This document shows positions 16,114 to 22,947 of a DNA stretch of 29,317 bases, piece after piece (within the stretch, counting starts at the first letter, position 1; each line of letters opens with the position of its first letter). The translations under genes were made by a program, and so were the position numbers. Location of the stretch: positions 1 to 29,317 of the forward strand of contig JAYUOV010000254.1 of the NCBI GenBank assembly GCA_043760535.1. The letters are read 5' to 3'. This DNA is from JAZKFT01 sp043760535 (GTDB taxonomy: Bacteria > Bacteroidota > Bacteroidia > Chitinophagales > Chitinophagaceae). The notes beneath the pieces are model-generated. The model was not told the DNA's origin and searched no databases. It saw only the letters and a list, made by a program, of their open reading frames with translations.

Positions 16114-16347
16114 ATGTACCTTTTTACTCCTGAAGATTTACTGGAATTTTATTACCAGGAAACTTCCCCCGAAAAATCTCATTCCATAGCCCTTGCACTA
16201 GAAAGCGACTGGGCGCTCCAGCAAAAATTTGATGTAATATGTCAGGCAGCCGAAAGACTGGACAAGTCTGTTCGTTCACCTCGGCAGGCAAGCGTTCAGG
16301 CAGTAATAAATTATGCCACTGAACACCTTACAGCTCAGGTTAATTAA
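16114..16347 (+). CDS. Small conserved-looking protein of unknown function
   Basis: 77 residues from the ATG at 16114; the 19 codons upstream (start 16057) are rich in Ile, Tyr and Cys and look untranslated. The sequence (MYLFTPEDLLEFYYQETSPE at the start) is acidic and helical, with LALESDWALQQKFDVICQAAERLDKS in the middle and a short RSPRQASVQAVINYA end. It resembles the cytosolic helical segment of small anti-sigma-like proteins but has no zinc-binding His/Cys set and no membrane helix. I do not recognise the family. It lies 58 nt before nth on the same strand. Confidence 0.6.
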   Translation: MYLFTPEDLLEFYYQETSPEKSHSIALALESDWALQQKFDVICQAAERLDKSVRSPRQASVQAVINYATEHLTAQVN

Positions 16348-16405
16348 TGCATTATATTGCTCTTCGTTTTTCTGCTTTACTTAAATAGCAGTAGAAAAGC
16401 ATATA

Positions 16406-17065
16406 ATGACCCGCAAAGAAAAATTCCATATTGTATTGAGCTATTTTCAGCAACACAACCCCGATGCTGAAACGGAGCTTACTTACGACGACCCTTACGA
16501 ATTACTGGTGGCTGTTATCCTTTCTGCCCAATGCACCGATAAGCGGGTAAACCTAACCACGCCTGCCATCTTTGCCCGTTATCCCGATGCCAAAGCTTTA
16601 TCCTCGGCCAGTTTCGATGATTTGTTTCCGCTGATAAAAAGCATTAGCTACCCTAACAATAAAACAAAACACCTTATTGGCATGGCCATAATGCTAATAG
16701 AAAAGTATAACGGCGAAGTGCCGCTAACCGTAGATGAACTGGTGCTGCTGCCAGGCGTTGGCAGAAAAACGGCTAACGTAATTACATCGGTTATAGATAG
16801 CCAGCCAAATATGGCGGTGGATACCCATGTGTTTAGGGTAAGTGCCCGGCTTGGCCTTACGGTAAAAGCTACAACGCCACTAGCCACCGAAAAACAATTG
16901 ATTAAATACATACCTACCGAACTGGTACATAAAGCCCATCACTGGATTATTTTACATGGCCGCTATACCTGCATGGCCCGCAACCCCAAATGCAACCTCT
17001 GCGGATTGCAGGAAGTGTGTACTTATTTTTTGAAACAAAATAAGAAGCCATCATCTAAACTTTAG
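16406..17065 (+). CDS. nth: Endonuclease III (DNA glycosylase/AP lyase)
   Basis: Nth removes oxidised pyrimidines from DNA and cleaves the abasic site (base excision repair). The 219-residue protein carries the helix-hairpin-helix LPGVGRKTANV with catalytic Lys121, and catalytic Asp139 in VDTHVFRVSARLGL. The 4Fe-4S cluster cysteines are C189, C196, C199 and C205, in the exact C-x6-C-x2-C-x5-C spacing. Length and start (ATG 16406) are standard. Another base-excision gene, xthA, lies about 1.3 kb downstream on the same strand. Confidence 0.96.
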   Translation: MTRKEKFHIVLSYFQQHNPDAETELTYDDPYELLVAVILSAQCTDKRVNLTTPAIFARYPDAKALSSASFDDLFPLIKSISYPNNKTKHLIGMAIMLIEKYNGEVPLTVDELVLLPGVGRKTANVITSVIDSQPNMAVDTHVFRVSARLGLTVKATTPLATEKQLIKYIPTELVHKAHHWIILHGRYTCMARNPKCNLCGLQEVCTYFLKQNKKPSSKL

Positions 17066-17190
17066 ATAGCATTCCCAATTTGCTTATTACTGTTAAGGTC
17101 ACTATTTGTTATTGTTCTGAAAATACTTTTTTTATTACTGCTTTTTTAACATTCTGCTACACGTAATCGGAGCGGTTATAGTGTTATAGT

Positions 17191-17210
17191 ATTTGCCTGC
17201 GGCAAATTTT
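17191..17210 (+). promoter_or_regulatory. Short perfect palindrome upstream of the 17295 gene
   Basis: Arms atttgcc and ggcaaat enclose TGC, followed by TTT. It lies about 90 nt before the next coding start. It could be a weak terminator after nth or an operator; the stem is only 7 bp and the sequence does not decide. Confidence 0.35.
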
Positions 17211-17255
17211 AAAAAAGGTGGCAGGTAAAATAAACCGTACCCATTTTTAAAACAT

Positions 17256-17798
17256 ATGTTAGAACAAAGGAGGCTACCAATAAACAATCAGATTATGAAC
17301 TATTCCAAAATCAACAAAGGAAAAACGATTTTAATTTCTGAAGAGCAAAACGGCATGATGATTTGGCTGGGAAATAATGAAGTGATACAAAAATCCGCTG
17401 GTCAGGTTTTTTACAATGCCATTGCTGCACAGTTAGAAAGTGTGGCAGTAATGCCGCAGATAGCCATGCCCGGCAGCAAACTAATAATGGAATTATACAG
17501 TTTTGATGCGGCCGAAAAAAAATGGACTCAAAAAATAGCAACAGCCGAAAAGCTGGTGCAGAACAGCGATTGCGACGAGTGGCTGTTCTTTTCTTTTGGC
17601 GAACTAAGGCTCGAATCCGGCCATTGGTATGGCTTTAAAATAAGCTGCAACGAAGGGCAAGTGGCCATTGCCGAAGGCTTACACAAGCCAGACGAAATAG
17701 CCCTGAATAGTATGCAATGGACAGCCAATGCCGTACACGATGCCGGGCATTTTCATAAAGATTTTCACCTGGCGTATATGGTGGCCTTGGCGGATTAA
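17256..17798 (+). CDS. Hypothetical protein, beta-rich
   Basis: 180 residues if translation begins at ATG 17256, or 167 from ATG 17295 (MNYSKINKGKTILISEEQ), which I think is the likelier start. The composition suggests an all-beta fold: ILISEEQNGMMIWLGN, GQVFYNAIAAQLESVAVMPQ, KLIMELYSFDAAEKKWTQKI, DEWLFFSFGELRLESGHWYGFKISC. It has no signal peptide or membrane helix. The alternation of aromatic strands and the ESGHWYGFKI piece recall carbohydrate-binding or jelly-roll modules, but I cannot name a family. It ends in front of a 16-bp hairpin shared with the convergent membrane-protein gene. Confidence 0.65.
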   Translation: MLEQRRLPINNQIMNYSKINKGKTILISEEQNGMMIWLGNNEVIQKSAGQVFYNAIAAQLESVAVMPQIAMPGSKLIMELYSFDAAEKKWTQKIATAEKLVQNSDCDEWLFFSFGELRLESGHWYGFKISCNEGQVAIAEGLHKPDEIALNSMQWTANAVHDAGHFHKDFHLAYMVALAD

Positions 17799-17803
17799 CG
17801 TTC

Positions 17804-17840
17804 ACCCAGGCCATTTCAAAATGATTGAGATGGCCTGGGT
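17804..17840. terminator. Hairpin between convergent genes
   Basis: Sixteen base pairs, one of them a G-U pair, form between 17804-17819 and 17825-17840, with a 5-nt loop (arms begin acccaggccat and end atggcctgggt). It lies between the stop codons at 17798 and 17851. No T-tract follows on either strand, so it is either a T-tract-poor bidirectional terminator or a 3'-end stabilising structure. Confidence 0.65.
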
Positions 17841-17850
17841 TGTTGGCGGC

Positions 17851-18315
17851 TTATCGGTTGTCGAAATTCTTTTTCATTTCCTGGGCTTCTTTAGCATCGT
17901 TAATAGATTTAACCAGGTACACAATCACCAATATTTTCATAATAATGCCGTTTTTTATTGAAGATGGGTCGTAAATAGCATCTATAAGATGCAGGCAAAT
18001 AAAAACGATTAGCCCCGTTACTATAGCAGTATAAGGTTTTGATTTTGTCCATAGGCCCAGGCCTATAAAAATGGCTGCTACTACAATAGAAAAAACAATA
18101 ATATACAAGTCCATTTCGCCACCCTGTATTAAGCCCATAATAATGCCAAATAAAAGCTGCAAGCCGGCCACTACAAACAATGCCATCCGTGCATTTTTTA
18201 TGCTTTTGTCATAACCTTCCAGCGAAAATTCTTTGCCCTCAAAAATCGTTCCCTGTTGATTGGTTTGTAACCCTTCGCCAGATTCCTGGTTGGGTCGTGA
18301 TGTTTGGTTATCCAT
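17851..18315 (-). CDS. Small multi-pass membrane protein of unknown function
   Basis: 154 residues. A polar N terminus (~1-42, rich in Gln, Ser and Gly) precedes four likely membrane helices: ARMALFVVAGLQLLFGIIMGLI (~43-64), MDLYIIVFSIVVAAIFIGLGL (~68-88), YTAIVTGLIVFICLHLI (~95-111) and NGIIMKILVIVYLVKSI (~122-138). A charged tail follows (NDAKEAQEMKKNFDN). I do not recognise a named family. The gene is divergent from xthA with a 48-nt gap, so the two promoters must lie back to back in that space. Confidence 0.7.
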   Translation of the reverse strand: MDNQTSRPNQESGEGLQTNQQGTIFEGKEFSLEGYDKSIKNARMALFVVAGLQLLFGIIMGLIQGGEMDLYIIVFSIVVAAIFIGLGLWTKSKPYTAIVTGLIVFICLHLIDAIYDPSSIKNGIIMKILVIVYLVKSINDAKEAQEMKKNFDNR

Positions 18316-18363
18316 GTTGGTATATTTTAGCAGCTATAAATATCCAACAAAACCGAATCCACC

Positions 18364-19137
18364 ATGCGCATAATTAGTTACAACCTCAATGGCATCCGTG
18401 CCGCTATTAAAAAGGGGTTTATTGATTGGTTAAAAACCGACCCTGCCGATATTATTTGCATACAGGAAACCAAAGCTGCAGAAAGCGATGTGGATATGAA
18501 AGAACTGGAATCGCTTGGCTTTTGCCACCACTGGTTTAGTGCACAAAAAAAAGGCTATAGCGGCGTTGCCGTTTTTAGTAAAATAAAACCCGACCATGTA
18601 CAGCTAGGCACTGGCCACGAAAACAGCGATTTTGAAGGCCGTGTCATTCAGCTTGATTTTGGCGACATCCGCCTTATCAACGCCTATTTTCCTAGCGGCA
18701 CCTCTGGTAATGAACGACAGGCTTTTAAGTACGGCTGGCTCCATGAATTTCAGGAATACCTGGAAGCTTTAAAACAGCAACATCCCAAACTGATACTCTG
18801 TGGCGATTACAATATTGCCCACAATGCAATAGATATCCACGACCCGAAAGGCAATAAAAACTCATCCGGGTTCCTGCCCGAAGAAAGGGCATGGATGGAT
18901 GAATTTCTTGCCAGTGGCTGGATAGACAGTTTCCGGCATTTTAACCAAGAGCCGCACCATTTTAGCTGGTGGAGCCAACGTTTTCCATCGGTGCGGCTGC
19001 AAAACAAAGGCTGGCGAATAGATTACATAACGGTAACCGAGCCTTTAAAAGCAGAGCTAAAAGATGCCAAAATTTTGCCCGGTGTAAAACACAGCGACCA
19101 CTGCCCGGTGTATGTGGAAATCAACGCTGGAAGCTAG
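18364..19137 (+). CDS. xthA: Exodeoxyribonuclease III (AP endonuclease)
   Basis: This is an Exonuclease III/AP endonuclease of the EEP (endonuclease/exonuclease/phosphatase) fold, cutting 5' to abasic sites in base-excision repair. The 257-residue protein has N7 (YNLNGIRAA), E35 (IQETK), the NAYFPSG segment, the GDYNIAH motif, WSQRFPSVRLQNKGWRIDYI, and the terminal D245-H246 pair in HSDHCPVYVEI. All catalytic positions are intact. Family members usually end soon after the VYVEI strand. Here the last residues NAGS and the TAG stop fall in sequence that matches an intergenic repeat, so the C-terminal end may have been supplied by it. It is the last core gene before the accessory insertion. Confidence 0.95.
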   Translation: MRIISYNLNGIRAAIKKGFIDWLKTDPADIICIQETKAAESDVDMKELESLGFCHHWFSAQKKGYSGVAVFSKIKPDHVQLGTGHENSDFEGRVIQLDFGDIRLINAYFPSGTSGNERQAFKYGWLHEFQEYLEALKQQHPKLILCGDYNIAHNAIDIHDPKGNKNSSGFLPEERAWMDEFLASGWIDSFRHFNQEPHHFSWWSQRFPSVRLQNKGWRIDYITVTEPLKAELKDAKILPGVKHSDHCPVYVEINAGS

Positions 19138-19160
19138 ATGCTTTATGCTGGAAGCGAACA
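19116..19160 (+). repeat. GCTGGAAGC-type repeat at the xthA 3' end
   Basis: Two ctggaagc units occur 24 nt apart, and the second (gctttatgctggaagc, 19140-19155) matches 22560-22575 with one mismatch. An inverted relative lies at 22955-22976. The first unit contains the xthA stop codon. Confidence 0.6.
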
Positions 19161-19414
19161 GGTCTTGGCGTTGTTGGGGGATTTGAAAAACGTACGCCCG
19201 GAACTAAAGCCCAATTGAAAAACATCAATCTCGAAAAACTGCTGTCATGTGGGTGCTGATGAAGATAACAACGTCAAGCCCCACTGACGCAAAACCTTTT
19301 GTTGAACCAACACCTTCGGTGAAGCCCCCTTACGTTTTAGAAGTACTACATTAGCCATCTTAAAAATTATATCATGAAAAAAAAATGAGTACAGCCAGGT
19401 AAAGCTTGGCGAAG

Positions 19415-19437
19415 CTGCACAGGGCTGTCTTGTGCAG
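19415..19437 (+). promoter_or_regulatory. Hairpin covering the recombinase start region
   Basis: Perfect arms ctgcac (19415-19420) and gtgcag (19432-19437) surround an 11-nt loop. The right arm holds the possible GTG start, and the ATG at 19438 follows immediately. Folding of the mRNA would hide or limit initiation. Function is inferred from position only. Confidence 0.4.
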
Positions 19438-20268
19438 ATGTATGAAACATTGGAGGCTAAGCATTATGCCATCCGCACCATCCGTAATTACACCCAGGAG
19501 ATGCGTTTTATATTTGCCCATTACCACGATGTGGCGCCCAATAGTATTACCCAGCAGCAGATCATCAGCTATATGGCTTTTATTATCATGGAGCATGGCG
19601 TAGGGCGTGAAAAATGCCACCAGGTGGCGCAATCCTGCAGCTTTTATTACAAGCATGTATTTCCCACACCGTTTATTGTGCCATCGGCCTTTTACCCACG
19701 TAAGCAACACAAGCTGCCACAGGTTTTTAGCCAGGAGCAGGTGGCGGCTTTGCTTGCCGTTATCACCAATCCAAAACACCTGATGGTGGTGAGCCTGTTT
19801 TATGGTACAGGGCTTCGGATGAACGAGCTAAGGCAATTAAAACTCAGCGATATTGACAGTAAAAGTTTCCAGGTAAAAGTGGTGGCTGGTAAAGGTGGTA
19901 AAGACCGCTTTACCTTGCTGCCCAAAGAATTGCTGGAGCCCTTGCGGATGTATTTTAAAGCATACCGGCCCAAGGTGTATTTGTTTGAAGGGCAGGTGGC
20001 CGGCCAGCCCATGCATGAGAGAAGCATTCAACATTTTATACAATTGTACATTGGTAAAATAGGGCTGGGGGGGAAAGATTATTCTGCCCACACCCTGCGG
20101 CATTCGTTTGCCACACACCTGTTGGATGCCGGTACCGATATCCACACCATTAAAGAACTGCTGGGCCACAGCAATCTGGATACCACCATGGTGTACCTGC
20201 ACCTGCAGCAGAGCCGAAGGGCAGCCATCGTATCGCCTTTCGATTTGCTTAACAAGCGGGTGGTATGA
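19432..20268 (+). CDS. Tyrosine-type site-specific recombinase (integrase) of the IS91-like element
   Basis: A XerC/D-like recombinase of 278 residues from GTG 19432 (276 from ATG 19438, equally possible). The N-terminal SAM-like DNA-binding region spans ~1-90. The catalytic domain has every active-site residue: R129 (YGTGLRMNEL), K157 (GKGGKDR), H220 and R223 (HTLRHSFATH), H246 (LLGHSN) and Y255 (TTMVYLHL). Such recombinases often accompany IS91-type transposases in Bacteroidota and may resolve or assist integration; the exact role is not established. The stop overlaps the transposase start by 4 nt (ATGA), giving translational coupling. Codon use looks more GC-rich than in neighbouring core genes, in line with mobility. 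Confidence 0.92.
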   Translation: MQMYETLEAKHYAIRTIRNYTQEMRFIFAHYHDVAPNSITQQQIISYMAFIIMEHGVGREKCHQVAQSCSFYYKHVFPTPFIVPSAFYPRKQHKLPQVFSQEQVAALLAVITNPKHLMVVSLFYGTGLRMNELRQLKLSDIDSKSFQVKVVAGKGGKDRFTLLPKELLEPLRMYFKAYRPKVYLFEGQVAGQPMHERSIQHFIQLYIGKIGLGGKDYSAHTLRHSFATHLLDAGTDIHTIKELLGHSNLDTTMVYLHLQQSRRAAIVSPFDLLNKRVV

Positions 20269-21485
20269 GCGCCGCTGGAGGTATAGGCCAGCAGTTGCAG
20301 CAGTTATTTGGCCATGCCCATACGCAGCATTTTAATAGCTACAGCCGCCACATTTTTAATAAGCTGCACGGCTGCCATACCGCTGCCGCAGGTATGCATT
20401 ATTATAGCTGTAACCAACCCAACTGCCAGCACCTGCACCAGCAGTACCATAGCTGTGGCAACCGCCACTGCCCCAACTGTGGCGGCCTTAAAAAAGAGCA
20501 ATGGATTGAGAACCTGACAGCCCAGCTTTTTCCTACCGCATATTACCATGTGGTTTTTACGCTACCGCACGAATTACACCCTTTAATACTGGGCAACCGA
20601 AAGGCGATGTACGACCTGTTGTTCCGCAGTGCCTCGCAAACTTTGCTACAGTTTAGCCACGACCAGCAGTACTTGGGTGCCAGTTGCGGTATTACGATGG
20701 TGTTACATACCTGGGGGCAGGATTTGAGCTTTCATCCACATGTACACTGCATTGTAAGTGGTGGTGGTGTTAAAAATAATCAGTGGGTGGAGCCTAAAAG
20801 AAAAGGCGGCAATTTCTTATTTCCGGTTAAAGCCATGCAGGTGGTGTACAAGGCCATTTTTTTAAGTGGGCTGCGGCAGTTACTGGCCGCTGATGCATTA
20901 AAAATTACAGGAATAGATGTGCAAAGGCTGGTTAAGAAAACAGGGTTTAAAAAGTGGAATATATATGCGAGAAAGCCTTTTGGCAATGTAGCCACGGTGG
21001 TGGAATACCTGGGGCGGTACACCCACAAAATTGCCATTACCAAACACCGCATTGTACGCATTACAGCCCATAGCGTAACCTTTACGTATAAAGATTACGC
21101 AGATAATAGCCGAACGAAAAAAATGACGCTAAGCATTGCCGAATTTTTACGCCGGTTCGAATTGCATTTTTTACCCCATGGCTTTGTAAAAATACGGTAC
21201 TATGGTTTTTTGCAGAACCATGGCAAAACCGAACGGCTCAATGCCGTTCGCCAGGAAATGGGTTTGCAGCCTATGCCACCCAAAGTACAGATACCGGTAG
21301 CGGTGCGGATGCTGGAGCAGTATGGCACCGATATCAGCCTGTGCCCGGTTTGTAAAAAAGGGCGGCTGGTGCTGTTAGGTGTTTATTACCCTTCAATTTT
21401 TACCCAAGTAAAAGCCGCCGCCAAACACAGAACAGGTGGTGGGCTGCGCAACAAGGCCAGCCCTGCAGGCACCGCTTCGCCATAA
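20265..21485 (+). CDS. tnpA: IS91-family HUH transposase (Y2)
   Basis: A 406-residue transposase. The N terminus contains a zinc-binding region with cysteines near residues 37, 49, 54, 64, 69 and 72 (CGNRHCPNC). The HUH metal motif is HPHVH (H159-V160-H161). The Y2 pair is YLGRY, Y248 and Y252, with the three-residue spacing of the IS91 family. A later CPVCKKGRL pair may bind a second zinc. The HUH nuclease nicks one strand at the oriIS end and attaches through Tyr, transferring single-stranded DNA. The length is typical and no frameshift or stop breaks the frame. Its ATG overlaps the recombinase stop by 4 nt. Confidence 0.93.
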   Translation: MSAAGGIGQQLQQLFGHAHTQHFNSYSRHIFNKLHGCHTAAAGMHYYSCNQPNCQHLHQQYHSCGNRHCPNCGGLKKEQWIENLTAQLFPTAYYHVVFTLPHELHPLILGNRKAMYDLLFRSASQTLLQFSHDQQYLGASCGITMVLHTWGQDLSFHPHVHCIVSGGGVKNNQWVEPKRKGGNFLFPVKAMQVVYKAIFLSGLRQLLAADALKITGIDVQRLVKKTGFKKWNIYARKPFGNVATVVEYLGRYTHKIAITKHRIVRITAHSVTFTYKDYADNSRTKKMTLSIAEFLRRFELHFLPHGFVKIRYYGFLQNHGKTERLNAVRQEMGLQPMPPKVQIPVAVRMLEQYGTDISLCPVCKKGRLVLLGVYYPSIFTQVKAAAKHRTGGGLRNKASPAGTASP

Positions 21486-21499
21486 ACCACAATACTACC

Positions 21500-21691
21500 A
21501 TGAGCGCACCATTTATTAAGCAAAAAGCACATACCTCCAACAGCCTGCCGCTGTTGGGTAGGGGCCGCTATGTACCTACCTTGCAACCAAAACCAGCCAG
21601 CGATGAGGCAGACCCAAAATTGGTATCAGTTATAGCCGTTACCCACTCCCCCAAAGCTACTAATCGCCTACCGAAAGGCGCAGCAGACTGA
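21500..21691 (+). CDS. Possible small ORF inside the IS91-like element
   Basis: A 63-codon frame beginning 14 nt after the transposase stop (MSAPFIKQKAHTSNSLPLLG at the start). It is rich in Pro, Lys and Ala, with no recognisable domain. It may be a passenger gene, or a chance frame in the 3' untranslated part of the element. Nothing but its position supports it. Confidence 0.2.
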   Translation: MSAPFIKQKAHTSNSLPLLGRGRYVPTLQPKPASDEADPKLVSVIAVTHSPKATNRLPKGAAD

Positions 21692-21707
21692 CTGGCGTCG
21701 GTCAACA

Positions 21708-21780
21708 AACAATAACCGCAAAGCCCCCGTTAGCATATCGCTAACGGGGGCTTTTTTTTGGGGGCCTTGCGGCTATTGTT
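21708..21780 (+). repeat. Nested inverted repeat at the probable right end of the IS91-like element
   Basis: The inner hairpin pairs aagcccccgttagc (21721-21734) with gctaacgggggctt (21740-21753) around atatc, followed by eight or so T residues; alone it would act as a strong terminator. In addition, 21708-21728 is complementary to 21760-21780 with 19 of 21 positions matching, so the left arm can pair either with the near arm or with a far arm. The outer pairs (aacaataaccgcaa with ttgcggctattgtt) can also enclose the inner hairpin. Such a structure fits a HUH origin end. Confidence 0.8.
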
Positions 21781-21816
21781 CTTAATGATGGTGGCAGTTT
21801 TAGTAAGTATAATGCT

Positions 21817-22119
21817 TTAAAGCGTTACAGATAAATTGAGATGTCCGCCGAGACCAACTTCAATAATTTTTTGCAAGGTCGAAATGCGTACATCTTTTAT
21901 GTCATTTTCAACCTTAGAGATGTATGCTTTATTTGTACCACATTTTTCTGCAAGTTGTTCCTGTGTCAAACCTTTTTCTAACCTGGCTTCATGTATCATT
22001 GCCCCTAATTTGAAGGTTTCAAAGCCTTTGTCAAATTTATCTCTTTTTGGGGTTCCCTTTTTTCCGTATTGCTCGTCAATTAATTGGGCAAGTGTCTTTG
22101 TGTTACTTTTTGCTTTCAT
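21817..22119 (-). CDS. Antitoxin, Xre-family helix-turn-helix (HigA-like)
   Basis: A 100-residue protein with a C-terminal Xre-type helix-turn-helix domain (~37-95): GAMIHEARLEKGLTQEQLAEKCGTNKAYISKVENDIKDVRISTLQKIIEV. The N terminus is Lys-rich. The gene overlaps the toxin gene upstream by 17 nt, giving the toxin-first HigB-HigA order. The protein would neutralise the toxin and bind the shared promoter as a repressor. It is located just beyond the IS91-like element. The family assignment is good; the specific name is by analogy. Confidence 0.85.
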   Translation of the reverse strand: MKAKSNTKTLAQLIDEQYGKKGTPKRDKFDKGFETFKLGAMIHEARLEKGLTQEQLAEKCGTNKAYISKVENDIKDVRISTLQKIIEVGLGGHLNLSVTL

Positions 22120-22453
22120 AATATTCCTCCTTAATTTTTAATGCTTTCACAATTTCTTGTTTGGGTGTTTTTTGTGTTTTCTTCTGAAACCCGTTTGCTA
22201 ATACAACTAATTTACCTTCGTCAAAGAAGCAGAAAATCCTAAAAATGTCACTCGCCACTTGGATGCGGATTTCGTAAAGCCCGTCTGTTCCTTCTAAATG
22301 TTTAAGGTAAGTTTCTGGGATTTGTTGAACTTCCTCAATAAGCAAAAATGTCCAAACTATTTTCTCTCTTACTTTTTGGCGTTGTTTACTTAAGAACTCC
22401 TCGAAGTAATAATTGTAAGTAATAATTGTTCTATATTTTTTTGAAATGCTCAC
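22103..22453 (-). CDS. Toxin of the HigB/RelE-like (Gp49, PF05973) family
   Basis: A 116-residue basic protein. The typical core is seen in HLEGTDGLYEIRIQVASDIFRIFCFFDEGKLVVLANGFQKKTQKTPKQEIVKA. This is the RelE-like fold of mRNA interferase toxins, acting on the ribosome. Translation begins at GTG 22453; no ATG is available in frame nearby. A TATATTTG element 4 nt upstream implies a near-leaderless message. The gene overlaps the antitoxin by 17 nt. The locus sits in the accessory segment between the IS element and the degenerate repeats. Confidence 0.88.
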   Translation of the reverse strand: MSISKKYRTIITYNYYFEEFLSKQRQKVREKIVWTFLLIEEVQQIPETYLKHLEGTDGLYEIRIQVASDIFRIFCFFDEGKLVVLANGFQKKTQKTPKQEIVKALKIKEEYYESKK

Positions 22454-22457
22454 ATTA

Positions 22458-22488
22458 CAAATATACGAAAGTAGTCCAATAAGGCAAC
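22458..22488 (-). promoter_or_regulatory. Promoter of the toxin-antitoxin operon
   Basis: On the minus strand the -7 element TATATTTG (22458-22465) and a GTTG -33 element (22485-22488) are separated by 19 nt, the expected Bacteroidota spacing. The -33 has one mismatch to TTTG. The predicted start of transcription is about 22454, next to the GTG start. Confidence 0.6.
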
Positions 22489-22559
22489 TTCGCCCTTTAA
22501 GTATTTTGTCAAATTTTCAATTGAAATGTGGTGTCCAAAAAAATTGCCACCAACTAAAG

Positions 22560-22590
22560 GCTTTACGCTGGAAGCTGGAAACGATTTAGT
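22560..22590 (+). repeat. GCTGGAAGC-type repeat, second direct copy
   Basis: gctttacgctggaagc (22560-22575) matches 19140-19155 at 15 of 16 positions in the same orientation. The two copies bracket the IS91-like element and the toxin-antitoxin genes. Confidence 0.6.
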
Positions 22591-22784
22591 GTATTTAAAA
22601 TGCCAGAATATTAATTTCAGAACTCCTTTCCCTCAGAACAGAAACCGCTTTTTATTCGCAGCCTACAAAGTAGCGGCCCCATCTGCCTCAGGCAACTTCT
22701 CCAAATGCAGAAGGGAAATGGATTCCATTGCGTTTGAGAAGGGAAGCAGAACAAGGGTATGTTGTTGAATCCCTACAGTATTGC

Positions 22785-22920
22785 GAGGACCAATGTCGCT
22801 CCATCGGGGTAAGGCTTTTGCTGGGTTTCACCGAAATAATCCACCGATAGTCATCGGGGCAGGCAAAAAAGAAAAACTACGCAATCAAAACTGTGAAGGG
22901 TAAGGGATCCTGAATTTACT
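22785..22920 (+). repeat. Dispersed intergenic repeat, copy 2
   Basis: This is the same repeat as 25-147, same orientation, roughly 85-90% identical by eye. Relative to copy 1 it has a 14-nt extra block (22841-22854) that helps form the small palindrome ccgat-agtc-atcgg. Confidence 0.8.
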
Positions 22921-22947
22921 ACAAGATTCTTAGTGTTTTGCAAAAAG

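Larger units (their letters stand above)
19250..21781 (+). mobile_element. IS91-like insertion element with a tyrosine recombinase gene
   Basis: Two overlapping genes, a tyrosine recombinase and a HUH transposase, form a unit about 2.3-2.5 kb long. IS91-family elements move by a rolling-circle-like mechanism, lack classical terminal inverted repeats and do not duplicate the target. The probable origin end lies to the right, where a strong nested hairpin (21708-21780) is followed by the tetranucleotide GTTC (21778-21781), with CTTG at 21766-21769; both are known IS91 target tetranucleotides. The left end is not defined by sequence; 19250 is a rough estimate between the repeat at 19160 and the first gene. 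Both proteins have full catalytic residues, so the element could be active. Confidence 0.75.
21486..21816. other. 3' region of the IS91-like element and its right junction
   Basis: A region of 331 bp with the nested inverted repeat (21708-21780) and a short possible frame (21500-21691). No other gene is seen. Confidence 0.6.

Noticed and set aside
19161..19431. Several aagcccc motifs (19276, 19321) as the left end of the IS91-like element
   Set aside because: They resemble the right-end hairpin arm but form no matching inverted repeat, so the left boundary could not be set.
22526..22768. 80-codon frame upstream of gcvT
   Set aside because: It runs through degenerate repeats and lacks protein-like composition.
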